Positions 26,071 through 34,164 of a DNA stretch of 51,853 bases are shown here, piece after piece (the stretch's first letter is position 1; each line of letters starts with the position of its first letter). A program made the translations under genes and the position numbers. Where the stretch lies: positions 1-51,853 of the forward strand of contig JBFHDK010000013.1 in NCBI GenBank assembly GCA_041584755.1, written 5' to 3'. The notes beneath the pieces were generated by a model. The model had not been told where the DNA came from, did not search any database, and was given only the letters and a program-made list of their open reading frames with translations. This DNA is from HB2-32-21 sp003448675. Its GTDB lineage: Bacteria > Pseudomonadota > Gammaproteobacteria > Pseudomonadales > Porticoccaceae.

Positions 26071-26832
26071 ATGGGAACTTTAGACGGAAAAGTAGCAATT
26101 ATCACCGGCGCCGCTCGCGGCCAGGGCGCGGCCGAGGCCCGCTTGTTTGCCGAGCGCGGCGCCAAGGTCATGATCACTGACGTACTCGACGCCGAAGGCG
26201 AGAAAGTGGCCGCAGAACTCGGGGCTTCCGCTGCTTACATGAGACTCAACGTCGCTGATGAAAAAAACTGGGACGACGTTGTTGCGGCAACCATAGAAAA
26301 GTTTGGCAAGGTTAATGTCCTGGTCAACAACGCGGGTATCATCACTCCGGTTGCTGAGCTGCACGAAACCTCCCTGGAGACCTATAACAAGGTAATAGAA
26401 GTCAACCAAACCGGCGTATTTCTGGGCATGAAAGCCGTGACCAAACCCATGCAGGAAGCTGGCGGCGGTTCAATCATCAATATTGCATCCATCGACGGCC
26501 TGATCGGTATGTATGGCGCCGTAGCCTATTGCGCCAGCAAATTCGCGGTTCGCGGCATGACCAAGGTTGGCGCCATCGACCTGGGCAAATATGGCATTCG
26601 CGTCAACTCCATCCACCCCGGCGGTGTACAAACCAAGATTCTCGACGATACCGGCCTGACCCAGGACGAAGCCGCCGAAGCCTTCAAGAATATCCCGGTG
26701 GGCCGTATCGGCCAGCCCCGCGAGATGGCCACACTGGCGGCCTATCTGGCCTCTGACGACTCATCCTACTCCACAGGCTCCGAGTTTATCGCCGATGGCG
26801 GCCTGACTGCGGGCTTTGCCCTGGAAGGCTAA
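26071..26832 (+). CDS. Short-chain dehydrogenase/reductase (hydroxysteroid-dehydrogenase-like)
   Basis: A 253-residue SDR on the opposite strand from the rest of the island. It has TGAARGQG at 12-19, VNNAG, NIASIDGLIG with the catalytic serine, and YCASK. The sequence resembles the 3-alpha- (or 20-beta-)hydroxysteroid dehydrogenase group and its paralog at 15592-16344 (both share QTGV.LGMKA). NAD preference is suggested by the acidic residue after strand 2 (TDVLD). It ends at a hairpin terminator shared with the convergent LLM gene. Confidence 0.92.
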   Translation: MGTLDGKVAIITGAARGQGAAEARLFAERGAKVMITDVLDAEGEKVAAELGASAAYMRLNVADEKNWDDVVAATIEKFGKVNVLVNNAGIITPVAELHETSLETYNKVIEVNQTGVFLGMKAVTKPMQEAGGGSIINIASIDGLIGMYGAVAYCASKFAVRGMTKVGAIDLGKYGIRVNSIHPGGVQTKILDDTGLTQDEAAEAFKNIPVGRIGQPREMATLAAYLASDDSSYSTGSEFIADGGLTAGFALEG

Positions 26833-26915
26833 ACCGCGTCTGGGTTTATTACCTGCTGTTTGGCTGGCTCACGCCGTTAAGCAGCAAACAATATTCGATA
26901 AATTAGCCAACCAAA

Positions 26916-26939
26916 AAAGGGCGCCATTCGGCGCCCTTT
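26916..26939. terminator. Bidirectional intrinsic terminator
   Basis: A 10-base stem, aaagggcgcc paired with ggcgcccttt, closes a four-base loop (attc). A-rich sequence lies to the left and T-rich to the right, so it can stop both the plus-strand SDR transcript (ending 26832) and the convergent LLM transcript (ending 26965). Confidence 0.88.
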
Positions 26940-26964
26940 CTGTTTTGAATCTTCAGGCCTGAAA

Positions 26965-28293
26965 TCAGGGCAGATTCAATTTTTCCAGCGCTTCACGATT
27001 GACCACGGGATCACGCTTGGTACCGGACGCCAGCTTGCGTTGGCCAGGCACCTGATCAAACGGACCGGTCAGTTCCTGCTTGGCCGCAAACTCACGCACC
27101 ACCGGTAACACTTGCTCACCCAGCAGTTTAACGCTGTTCATACGGTCCGCGTCGCTGACATTACCCTGTACCGCAAATACAGTGAAAACACCCGGACGGA
27201 TAACTTCAAGGATGTCACAGATTTTCTTGGCACAGGTTTCAGGACTACCGACGACCACTTGCAGATTTTCCTGCACTTTGTCGTAGCCTTTTTTCAGCTT
27301 GTCGCGCAAGGCGTCAAAGGCGGCAGCGTCCCACTGGTCTTCCTGGCTAGCCATTAACTTGGCCTTGCTCACACCCAACCAGCTACCACCGGGCTGGGTC
27401 GCAAGCATGCGGATCGCGGCTTTTGAGTTATAGCCGGGAGGCAGTGTGTGCTCGGGACGGGAGAAGGCGTTCTGACCACCGCCAAAAATAAAGCCACGAC
27501 CAAGGTCCTGGGCTTTCTCATCGGTATCAGCACAGAAAACCGGCAACAGATAACCGAAGTTTTCCGGCCCACACTGAAAGCCCAGCTCGGCGGCTTTATC
27601 AGCATACATATCCCACAGATCACAGGTAGGACCGAGGGCCGTACCCAGACCGAGGTAGGGGTATTGTTTCTCCGCGCACCACAGAACAGTTTCTGGGCTC
27701 AATACACCCGGAATCCACTGCTGGGGAGTGGGTTTCTGATACGGCAAGACCCAGGGATTTACGTGGCGATAATGAAAGTGCTTGCCTTCATAACGCCAAG
27801 GTCCCTCGCGGGTCCAGGCCTGCATAATAAATTCGTGTGCTTCGTTGAACAGCTCACGATTGATAGCTGGGTTGGCATTATTGAAGAATTGCTCGCTACC
27901 CGCACCGCGAACCCATCCGGAAACCAGACGACCTCGGGAAATGGTATCGATAGTCGCCAGTTCTTCCGCAACTCGCAGTGGATGCTTAACGACTGGCAAG
28001 GGGTTGCCAATCAGAACAATCTTAACTTTTGAGGTAATTCGGGCAAGGATCGCCGCTTCAATGTTCAGTACATTACCTGAACAGAAGGGGTTGCCGTGAT
28101 GCTCATTCAGGGCGACCGCGTCAAAACCCACTTCCTCACAATAGCAGGCTTCATCGAGGTAGTAATTGTAGTCGTCAGCTGATTTGTCGCGATCGATATA
28201 TTTATTGGAAACACCAAAGAAAGCGCGGTTTTCGAGTACCGGCTCTTCCGGGATATAACGAACGGGCCGTTCGGTAAAATGTGCAATTTGCAT
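26965..28293 (-). CDS. Luciferase-like (LLM) flavin-dependent monooxygenase, 442 residues
   Basis: A second luciferase-fold oxidoreductase, only distantly related to the one at 24676. Family signs: VGFDAVALNEHHGNPF, VKIVLIGNPLPVVKHPLRVAEELATID, RLVSGWVRGAGSEQFFN. At 442 residues it carries a longer C-terminal part than usual, and a late segment (GSPETCAKKICDILEV) typical of LLM enzymes that process longer substrates. GGAGGTCA precedes the ATG by nine bases. It is 21 bases downstream of the alpha/beta-hydrolase gene, so these two form one operon. Confidence 0.92.
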   Translation of the reverse strand: MQIAHFTERPVRYIPEEPVLENRAFFGVSNKYIDRDKSADDYNYYLDEACYCEEVGFDAVALNEHHGNPFCSGNVLNIEAAILARITSKVKIVLIGNPLPVVKHPLRVAEELATIDTISRGRLVSGWVRGAGSEQFFNNANPAINRELFNEAHEFIMQAWTREGPWRYEGKHFHYRHVNPWVLPYQKPTPQQWIPGVLSPETVLWCAEKQYPYLGLGTALGPTCDLWDMYADKAAELGFQCGPENFGYLLPVFCADTDEKAQDLGRGFIFGGGQNAFSRPEHTLPPGYNSKAAIRMLATQPGGSWLGVSKAKLMASQEDQWDAAAFDALRDKLKKGYDKVQENLQVVVGSPETCAKKICDILEVIRPGVFTVFAVQGNVSDADRMNSVKLLGEQVLPVVREFAAKQELTGPFDQVPGQRKLASGTKRDPVVNREALEKLNLP

Positions 28294-28314
28294 GATCGGT
28301 TGACCTCCGGTTAA

Positions 28315-29100
28315 TTAGGACAGGAACTTCTGTACGGCACTGATAAATTCGTCGCTGTTTTCGATTTCTGGACGGTGACCCGCATTGGAAATACTAACGG
28401 TCTCGGCCTGAGGAATCGCAGCTTTGTACTTCTCTATACAGTTGGGCGGGATAACGGCATCTTCAGCTCCACGCACCAACAGCGTGGGCAGCTTAACCAG
28501 CTCCGCGCTTTTTAGCAGGTTGGGCAGACTCGGGTTGAACATGTAGGGCTCCCAGCCCAATCGCGCGGCTTCGGCACGGGCATCTTCAAACAGCTCGAAC
28601 TGCTCTGGCGACATCTCACCACCGTAGATCTGACCGTATTCCTCTGCTTCGTGGTTATGCACGCTCAAGCGCATATAGGAATTTACAGTACAGGCGAACA
28701 TCTCGGCAATTTCACCCTCATCAGGCTTGATACCCATGGGGCCAACCAGCGTCAGGCTGCCCAGCAGCTCCGGCGCGGCCGCCGCCATCTCCGCCGCGAT
28801 GTAACCGCCAGCACCAAAACCCATGACATCGGGCTTTTCGAGGCCCATTTCACGAATCACGTTCAGGTAGTAGTTAGCGACGTCGCGGTGGCGCCACATC
28901 CAGTCCTGACGAGGCGACTTACCGTAGCCGGGCTGCAAGGGAATAATCAGTTCGCGGTTAGCCGCCAACGCTTCATTCCATTTCATCCAACCGGTGTAAC
29001 CCATCTCATCATGACAAACAAAAAGCGGCTTGCCCGACCCGCCACGAACAACGACGAGTTGGGCTCCCGCAACATTCAAGGTCTCTTCTGTAGTAGCCAA
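28315..29100 (-). CDS. Alpha/beta-hydrolase-fold protein without nucleophile serine
   Basis: A 261-residue alpha/beta-hydrolase-fold protein. The nucleophile elbow reads GFGAGG (94-99), so the usual serine of GxSxG is glycine at 96; the acid D214 (GAEDAVIPPN) and the histidine H242 (NAGHRPE) remain. The glycine codon GGT is unambiguous. Such proteins may act as cofactor-free oxygenases, lyases or non-catalytic binders instead of ordinary esterases. No ATG is available at the start: TTG 29100 preceded by AAGGGG is used. It is the first gene of an operon with the 442-residue LLM enzyme. Confidence 0.87.
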   Translation of the reverse strand: MATTEETLNVAGAQLVVVRGGSGKPLFVCHDEMGYTGWMKWNEALAANRELIIPLQPGYGKSPRQDWMWRHRDVANYYLNVIREMGLEKPDVMGFGAGGYIAAEMAAAAPELLGSLTLVGPMGIKPDEGEIAEMFACTVNSYMRLSVHNHEAEEYGQIYGGEMSPEQFELFEDARAEAARLGWEPYMFNPSLPNLLKSAELVKLPTLLVRGAEDAVIPPNCIEKYKAAIPQAETVSISNAGHRPEIENSDEFISAVQKFLS

Positions 29101-29141
29101 TGGTTTCCCCTTCTTTTTTGCTTGAAAAATTAACTAAATAA

Positions 29142-29159
29142 ATACTTGGTTATAAGTAT
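29142..29159. promoter_or_regulatory. Inverted repeat upstream of the hydrolase-LLM operon
   Basis: ATACTT (29142-29147) and AAGTAT (29154-29159) form perfect arms around a six-base spacer, about 40 bases upstream of the TTG start of the hydrolase. The position suits an operator, but the arms are short and AT-rich. Confidence 0.4.
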
Positions 29160-29227
29160 CCAGTAAAAATATCGGTCGTTTATACCAGCCTGCATCGGAT
29201 GACATCTATCCGTGTACCCGTGAGTCG

Positions 29228-29245
29228 GTTTAGGTATACCAAAAC
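29228..29245. promoter_or_regulatory. Near-perfect 18-bp palindrome, operator candidate
   Basis: gtttaggtataccaaaac is palindromic at 16 of 18 positions, centred on GGTATACC. It lies about 130 bases upstream of the hydrolase-LLM operon. Such palindromes are typical binding sites for homodimeric repressors. No cognate regulator gene is adjacent. Confidence 0.45.
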
Positions 29246-29855
29246 GGTAAACGCTTGAACCCCTGACCCGCCAATGCTTTAGTCTAGTACAGAAAAGCGG
29301 CATCTTCCCAAGGGGTTGAGCTCAACCAATTCAAACATACACCTTCGCGGAGAGGCAACAGGTATATTTGTCGGGACTATGAGTTAAATCAATCGCTCGG
29401 CCCCCACCTGATTGCTGCGGGCAGCACATGTTATTACCAGCAAGCAAACCTGTTCAAAGCAGGCAATTTTTGAGACAATGCGCGGGTTTTTTTATGGCTC
29501 AACTCAAGTGATCGCGGGTTAATTCCATTATCTCCGGTTATCTAGATATTACCCATATAGATATAGCGTATTTGCACCTCGTTATGTGCAAGAATCAGAC
29601 GCTGTGTCGGTGTCGAGTTAGCACGGACAGCTAAAACAATCTTCCCGCACCAGCTCTTGCAGAATCCAGCCATGCCTGCGTAAGTAAGTGATTTTTGCGT
29701 TGGTATTCGCTACGCGGCGGTGAGCGGCGGCTCAAGAAGCATAAATGACTCCAATACCCGGAACAGAATATACGCCACGCAGTTAAAAAGGGAATCGAAT
29801 TGCAGCGGAACACTCAGTAACTCATATTTTCATTACACACGGGCACTAACAAACC

Positions 29856-30968
29856 ATGTCAAAGCGCGATTCGAAGAATACTATCTGGTTGCTGGCCGCA
29901 TCCATGCTCCTGGCGGCTTGTGGAGATAAGGCAACGGAGCAAATATCCGCGGAAACAGCAGCTGATAAGAAGCCGGTCAGATCCATGATTGTGTCCGCCA
30001 CCCAGCCGACAGTATCCGAGTTGGAGATCACTGAACACTCCGTCGGCGCCCTGGAAAGCATTTTCATCCCGGAAGTCTCGGCGGAGGTGGAAGGACGCGT
30101 GATTGCCGGCCACATAAAAGCCGGGCAACGGGTGGAACAGGGACAACTGCTGGTAGAACTGGATACCGAGGATTACAGCATCGCTGAACGTGGCGCGAAG
30201 GCTGAAGTCGCCCAGCTGACTGCGCTATTCACTAACCAAAAGCGCACCGTGGAACGCTACGGCAAGCTGGTCGAAGCCAAGTTGATTTCCACCGACCGGT
30301 ACGATGACGCCAAAGCCCAGCTGGAAGCACTGGAAGAACAGTTGAAAGCCGCTCAGGAGCGGCTCAAGCAAAGGCAACGGGGCCTGACCAAGACCCGTGT
30401 AATTTCCCCCTATTCCGGCGTGGTAGACGCCGAACTCGCCAGCATTGGCGACTTCGTAAAGGTAGGAGACCCACTGCTGCGGATCACTAAAATTGATGTC
30501 TTACGCGCCCGTTTACCGCTTCCAGAAACGCTGGCCCCGAAAATCGTTAAGGGCCTCACGGTAAGGCTGGTATCTCCACTTGATCCGGACACCATCGTCG
30601 AAACTGAAATCATGGAGATCCGGCCCATCGTTGGCACCAGCAATCGCGCCATCGATGTTCTCAGCCTGGTGGAGAACCCGGGCAAATGGCAACCGGGAGC
30701 CAGCGTAACGGGAACCATCGTTCTTGAAACCCGCGCCAAGGCTATCACCGTGCCCCTGGCCTCCGTGGTGCTTCGCCCAGCCGGGAAAGTGGTATACGTC
30801 ATAGAAGATGGCACCGCCCGACAACGAATTGTTAAAACCGGCGTGTACAAAAGTGGCATGGTCGAAATCATTGAAGGGCTAACAGGCTCCGAAACCATTG
30901 TCACCAACGGCTCGGGCTTTTTGACCGAAGGTACACCTGTAACCGTTAAAGACAGTGTTGGTGCGTAG
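29856..30968 (+). CDS. RND efflux periplasmic adaptor lipoprotein
   Basis: A 370-residue membrane-fusion protein. The signal peptide ends in the lipobox LLAAC with the modified cysteine at residue 22, so it is anchored to the inner membrane facing the periplasm. Domains in order: lipoyl half (EVSAEVEGRVIAGHIKAGQRV), alpha-hairpin rich in coiled coil (about 105-180), second lipoyl half (TRVISPYSGVVDAE), beta-barrel, and membrane-proximal part with VVLRPAGKVVYVIEDG. It links the pump to an outer-membrane channel; no TolC-type gene is adjacent. The pump gene begins two bases after its stop. Confidence 0.93.
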   Translation: MSKRDSKNTIWLLAASMLLAACGDKATEQISAETAADKKPVRSMIVSATQPTVSELEITEHSVGALESIFIPEVSAEVEGRVIAGHIKAGQRVEQGQLLVELDTEDYSIAERGAKAEVAQLTALFTNQKRTVERYGKLVEAKLISTDRYDDAKAQLEALEEQLKAAQERLKQRQRGLTKTRVISPYSGVVDAELASIGDFVKVGDPLLRITKIDVLRARLPLPETLAPKIVKGLTVRLVSPLDPDTIVETEIMEIRPIVGTSNRAIDVLSLVENPGKWQPGASVTGTIVLETRAKAITVPLASVVLRPAGKVVYVIEDGTARQRIVKTGVYKSGMVEIIEGLTGSETIVTNGSGFLTEGTPVTVKDSVGA

Positions 30969-30970
30969 CG

Positions 30971-33900
30971 ATGAATCTGCCTACGCTATCCATCAACCGC
31001 TACGTCATGACAACCATGTTGTCGGCGGTATTGATCCTATTTGGCTACATCGGCTACACCCGAGTCGGAGTCGACCGCTACCCTGCCGCTGAGTTTCCCC
31101 TCGTAGCGGTCAAGACCAATCTCATTGGCGCCAACCCAGATGTCATCGACGCCTCCATTACCAATGTTATCGAAACCGCAGTCAACGCCGTACCGGGAAT
31201 CGAGCATATTTCTTCCACCTCCTCCCCCGGAAACTCCACCGTCGTTATCAATTTTGACCTCGACAAGGATATCGATACCGCTTTCGACGAAGTTCAGTCC
31301 CAGGTTAACCAGATTCTGAACCAGTTGCCCGCTGATGCCGACCCACCGATTGTCGCCAAGCTGGAGTTTGGCGCTTCGCCCATCATGTGGCTGGCCCTGG
31401 GCGGCGACCGCACCATGCAACAACTGAACACCTACGCCATTAACATCATCAAGAAACAGCTTGAAACCATCAATGGCGTCGGAGAAATCGTTATCGGAGG
31501 TCAGCGTGAGCGCACGATCCGGGTGAATTTGGATCTCGACCGCATGGCGGCGTTTAACGTCACCACCAACGAGATTCTGGCCGCCATTCGCAATGAACAC
31601 TTCATGATGCCAGGCGGCTTTCTGGTCAGTGGTGATACCGAGCACATGGTCAAGCTGGACATGGAATATCACAACCCCCGGGAATTGGAAAACCTGGTGG
31701 TCGCCTACCGGGATAATGCACCACTGAAACTCGGCATGATGGCTGAGATCGAAGACGGTCAGTCCGACGCCCGGAGTATGGCCAGTTTTAGCGGCAACGA
31801 AACCGTGGGCATCGGAATCGCCAAAATCGCCAATGCCAACACCGTTGAGATTATTGATGAAGCGGTAAGAAGAATCGAGGAAGAAATCAGACCTCAACTG
31901 CCGCCTGGTATGAGGCTCGATATCGCATCTGACGACTCATTGTTTGTCAGGGAGATGGTTCATTCCCTTGAAGAGCACTTGGTTCTGGGCACCTTACTCA
32001 CCGCTCTGGTGGTCTGGATTTTTCTAAAAAGCGTCCGCTCTACAGTCATCATCGCGCTGGCCATTCCCATCTCCCTGTTCGGGGCCGTCGCCGCGATATA
32101 CTTTTTTGGCTACACCCTCAACCAAATGACCCTGCTGGCGCTATTGCTGCTCATCGGCATCGTCGTGGATGACGCCATTGTGGTGCTGGAAAATATTTTC
32201 CGGCACCGCGAAAGCATTGACCCCAATCCCAAAACTGCCGCCATACATGGCACTTCGGAAGTGGTCTTTCCGGTCCTGGCGGCCACTTTATCGCTGGTGT
32301 GTATCTTCGTGCCCGTTATCTTTATGGGCGGTATTGTCGGGCGATTCTTTTCATCGTTCGCTGTCGTGGTCACCGTTGGCGTACTGATTTCCTGGTTCGT
32401 CTCAATGACGCTGACGCCAATGCTGTGTTCCCGTTTCCTGGATGTGGAGCACCACACCGCTGGCTTGTACAACTGGATGGAACGCATGTTCCGGGCCATG
32501 GAAAGGTATTACAGTAGCTTGCTCGGGGTCGCACTTAAATTCCGCTGGACGGTCGTTATTGTCACGTGGGCAGTCGTGGTCGGCTCGCTATTTTTCCTCA
32601 AAGGCATCGGCAAGGAGTTTTCACCAGCACGGGATGAAGCCAGTTTTATGGTCATCGCACGGACACCTCTGGGTTCCGGTCTCGACTACACCGCCGACCG
32701 TTTACGTGCGATTGAAGAGATACTCGACCAACATGACGATGTCATCATGGGTTACTTCTTTGGGGTAGGCACCAGTGGCCGCCAGGTAACAACTGCTACT
32801 GGTCTGGTGCGCATGACACCTGCCAATGAGCGGAGCCAAACCCAGCAGGAATTAATTAAAATCCTGGCCAAAAAATTTGCGCAGGTACCCGGCGTACGCG
32901 CTTTCCCGGCACCTATCCCACAATTGGGCGGGCAACGGGGTGAGCCGCTGCAGTTCTCCATCAATGGCCCCAATCTTAACGAAGTGGCTCGCCTGGCTTA
33001 CGCCATGGAGAAAAAGCTGACTGCGATTGAAGGCATGGGCCACATTGATCTCGACCTCAACCTTGAACTCCCCCAGTATCGTCTGGTGGTTGATAGCACG
33101 CGGGCCGCGGACCTAGGCTTTTCCACCCGCGATATAGCGCAGGCAGTCAATGTTATGGTCGGCGGCCTGGATGTCGCCAAGTACAACGACGAACCTGGCG
33201 ATGGGCAGCGCTACGACCTGCGGGTCAAGGCCGCCGAGGGCCATTTTGAATCGTCGGCGGACTTGAGCCGTATCTACCTGCGCTCACGCACCGGCACCAT
33301 GATCCGCGTCGACACGGTGGCCAAACTGGAAGAAAACCTGGGACCGGCATCCATCTCCCGCTACGACCTGCGTTATTCAGCGCCTTTTTATGGTAAGCCC
33401 ACCATGCCTCTGGCCGAAGCAATCGACACCGTACAAACTTTTGCCGAAGAACTACTGCCAGTGGGGTATACGCTAACCCTCCGCGGACAATCCGAAGAGT
33501 TTGGTAAAACCGCCAGCAATATGATGTTTGCCTTTGCGTTGGCAACCGTGTTGCTGTACATGGTGCTGGCCAGTCAATTCAACTCGTTTTTGCAGCCTTT
33601 TATTATCATGACGGCCCAACCGCTGGCCATGGTTGGTGGGGTCGCCCTGCTCTGGCTCACGGGCCATACTCTAAATACCTGGTCAATGATCGGCCTGGTC
33701 TTGCTGGTTGGTCTGGTAGCGAAGAATTCCATTCTTTTGGTGGACATCACAAACCAGCGCCGCGCCGAAGGGATGGCCATCGACGCCGCGCTCAGGGATG
33801 CCTGCCCGATCCGCTTGCGGCCGGTATTGATGACCTCGTTTACTGTTATTTTGGCTATGTTACCCGCCGCTCTCGGCTTCGGTGCTGGCCACGAGACCAA

Positions 33901-34072
33901 CGGCCCGCTGTCCGTGGCGGTAATTGGCGGCATGCTCTCTTCGACATTGCTGACTCTGGTGGTAGTACCGCCGGTTTATTCCATTATCGAAGGGTTTCTT
34001 GAATGGCTGAAAACGTTCCTAAATACGAACTTACCCGAAGAGCAACCACCGGAAGAAGGCAGCCAAAGCTAA
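30971..34072 (+). CDS. RND-family efflux transporter, inner-membrane permease (AcrB/MdtB-like)
   Basis: A 1033-residue proton-driven exporter of normal family length. It has twelve membrane helices in two halves; the proton-relay double aspartate is in GIVVDDAIVVLENIFRHRE (TM4), and the second half has GLVLLVGLVAKNSILLVD. The large periplasmic loops follow TM1 and TM7. The start SINRYVMTTMLSAVLILFG is typical of HAE1-like pumps for organic compounds. The substrate is unknown; proximity to a catabolic island suggests export of toxic substrates or intermediates (inference). Confidence 0.95.
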   Translation: MNLPTLSINRYVMTTMLSAVLILFGYIGYTRVGVDRYPAAEFPLVAVKTNLIGANPDVIDASITNVIETAVNAVPGIEHISSTSSPGNSTVVINFDLDKDIDTAFDEVQSQVNQILNQLPADADPPIVAKLEFGASPIMWLALGGDRTMQQLNTYAINIIKKQLETINGVGEIVIGGQRERTIRVNLDLDRMAAFNVTTNEILAAIRNEHFMMPGGFLVSGDTEHMVKLDMEYHNPRELENLVVAYRDNAPLKLGMMAEIEDGQSDARSMASFSGNETVGIGIAKIANANTVEIIDEAVRRIEEEIRPQLPPGMRLDIASDDSLFVREMVHSLEEHLVLGTLLTALVVWIFLKSVRSTVIIALAIPISLFGAVAAIYFFGYTLNQMTLLALLLLIGIVVDDAIVVLENIFRHRESIDPNPKTAAIHGTSEVVFPVLAATLSLVCIFVPVIFMGGIVGRFFSSFAVVVTVGVLISWFVSMTLTPMLCSRFLDVEHHTAGLYNWMERMFRAMERYYSSLLGVALKFRWTVVIVTWAVVVGSLFFLKGIGKEFSPARDEASFMVIARTPLGSGLDYTADRLRAIEEILDQHDDVIMGYFFGVGTSGRQVTTATGLVRMTPANERSQTQQELIKILAKKFAQVPGVRAFPAPIPQLGGQRGEPLQFSINGPNLNEVARLAYAMEKKLTAIEGMGHIDLDLNLELPQYRLVVDSTRAADLGFSTRDIAQAVNVMVGGLDVAKYNDEPGDGQRYDLRVKAAEGHFESSADLSRIYLRSRTGTMIRVDTVAKLEENLGPASISRYDLRYSAPFYGKPTMPLAEAIDTVQTFAEELLPVGYTLTLRGQSEEFGKTASNMMFAFALATVLLYMVLASQFNSFLQPFIIMTAQPLAMVGGVALLWLTGHTLNTWSMIGLVLLVGLVAKNSILLVDITNQRRAEGMAIDAALRDACPIRLRPVLMTSFTVILAMLPAALGFGAGHETNGPLSVAVIGGMLSSTLLTLVVVPPVYSIIEGFLEWLKTFLNTNLPEEQPPEEGSQS

Positions 34073-34164
34073 TGGCTCCCGCACCGTCAGGTAAATGGCA
34101 GGGGGAAATAGCCCCGCAGCATCAAAAATAAATAATTCTTGGAATCAAGCCAGAGTGTGAGCTG

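Larger units (their letters stand above)
29101..29855. other. 755-base intergenic region between island and efflux genes
   Basis: No gene with convincing coding character was found on either strand; short frames lack ribosome binding sites or family features. The stretch is AT-richer than its surroundings and contains dyads at 29142-29159, 29228-29245 and a looser pair TATCTA/TAGATA at 29539-29563. It must contain the promoter of the hydrolase-LLM operon (minus strand) and probably that of the RND adaptor (plus strand). No known RNA was recognised. Confidence 0.6.

Noticed and set aside
29631..29813. Small minus-strand frame in the long intergenic gap
   Set aside because: Sixty codons, no ribosome binding site and no family features; treated as chance.
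32465..32472. TTGTACAA inside the RND pump gene as another regulator site
   Set aside because: Single copy inside coding sequence, no paired box and no promoter nearby.
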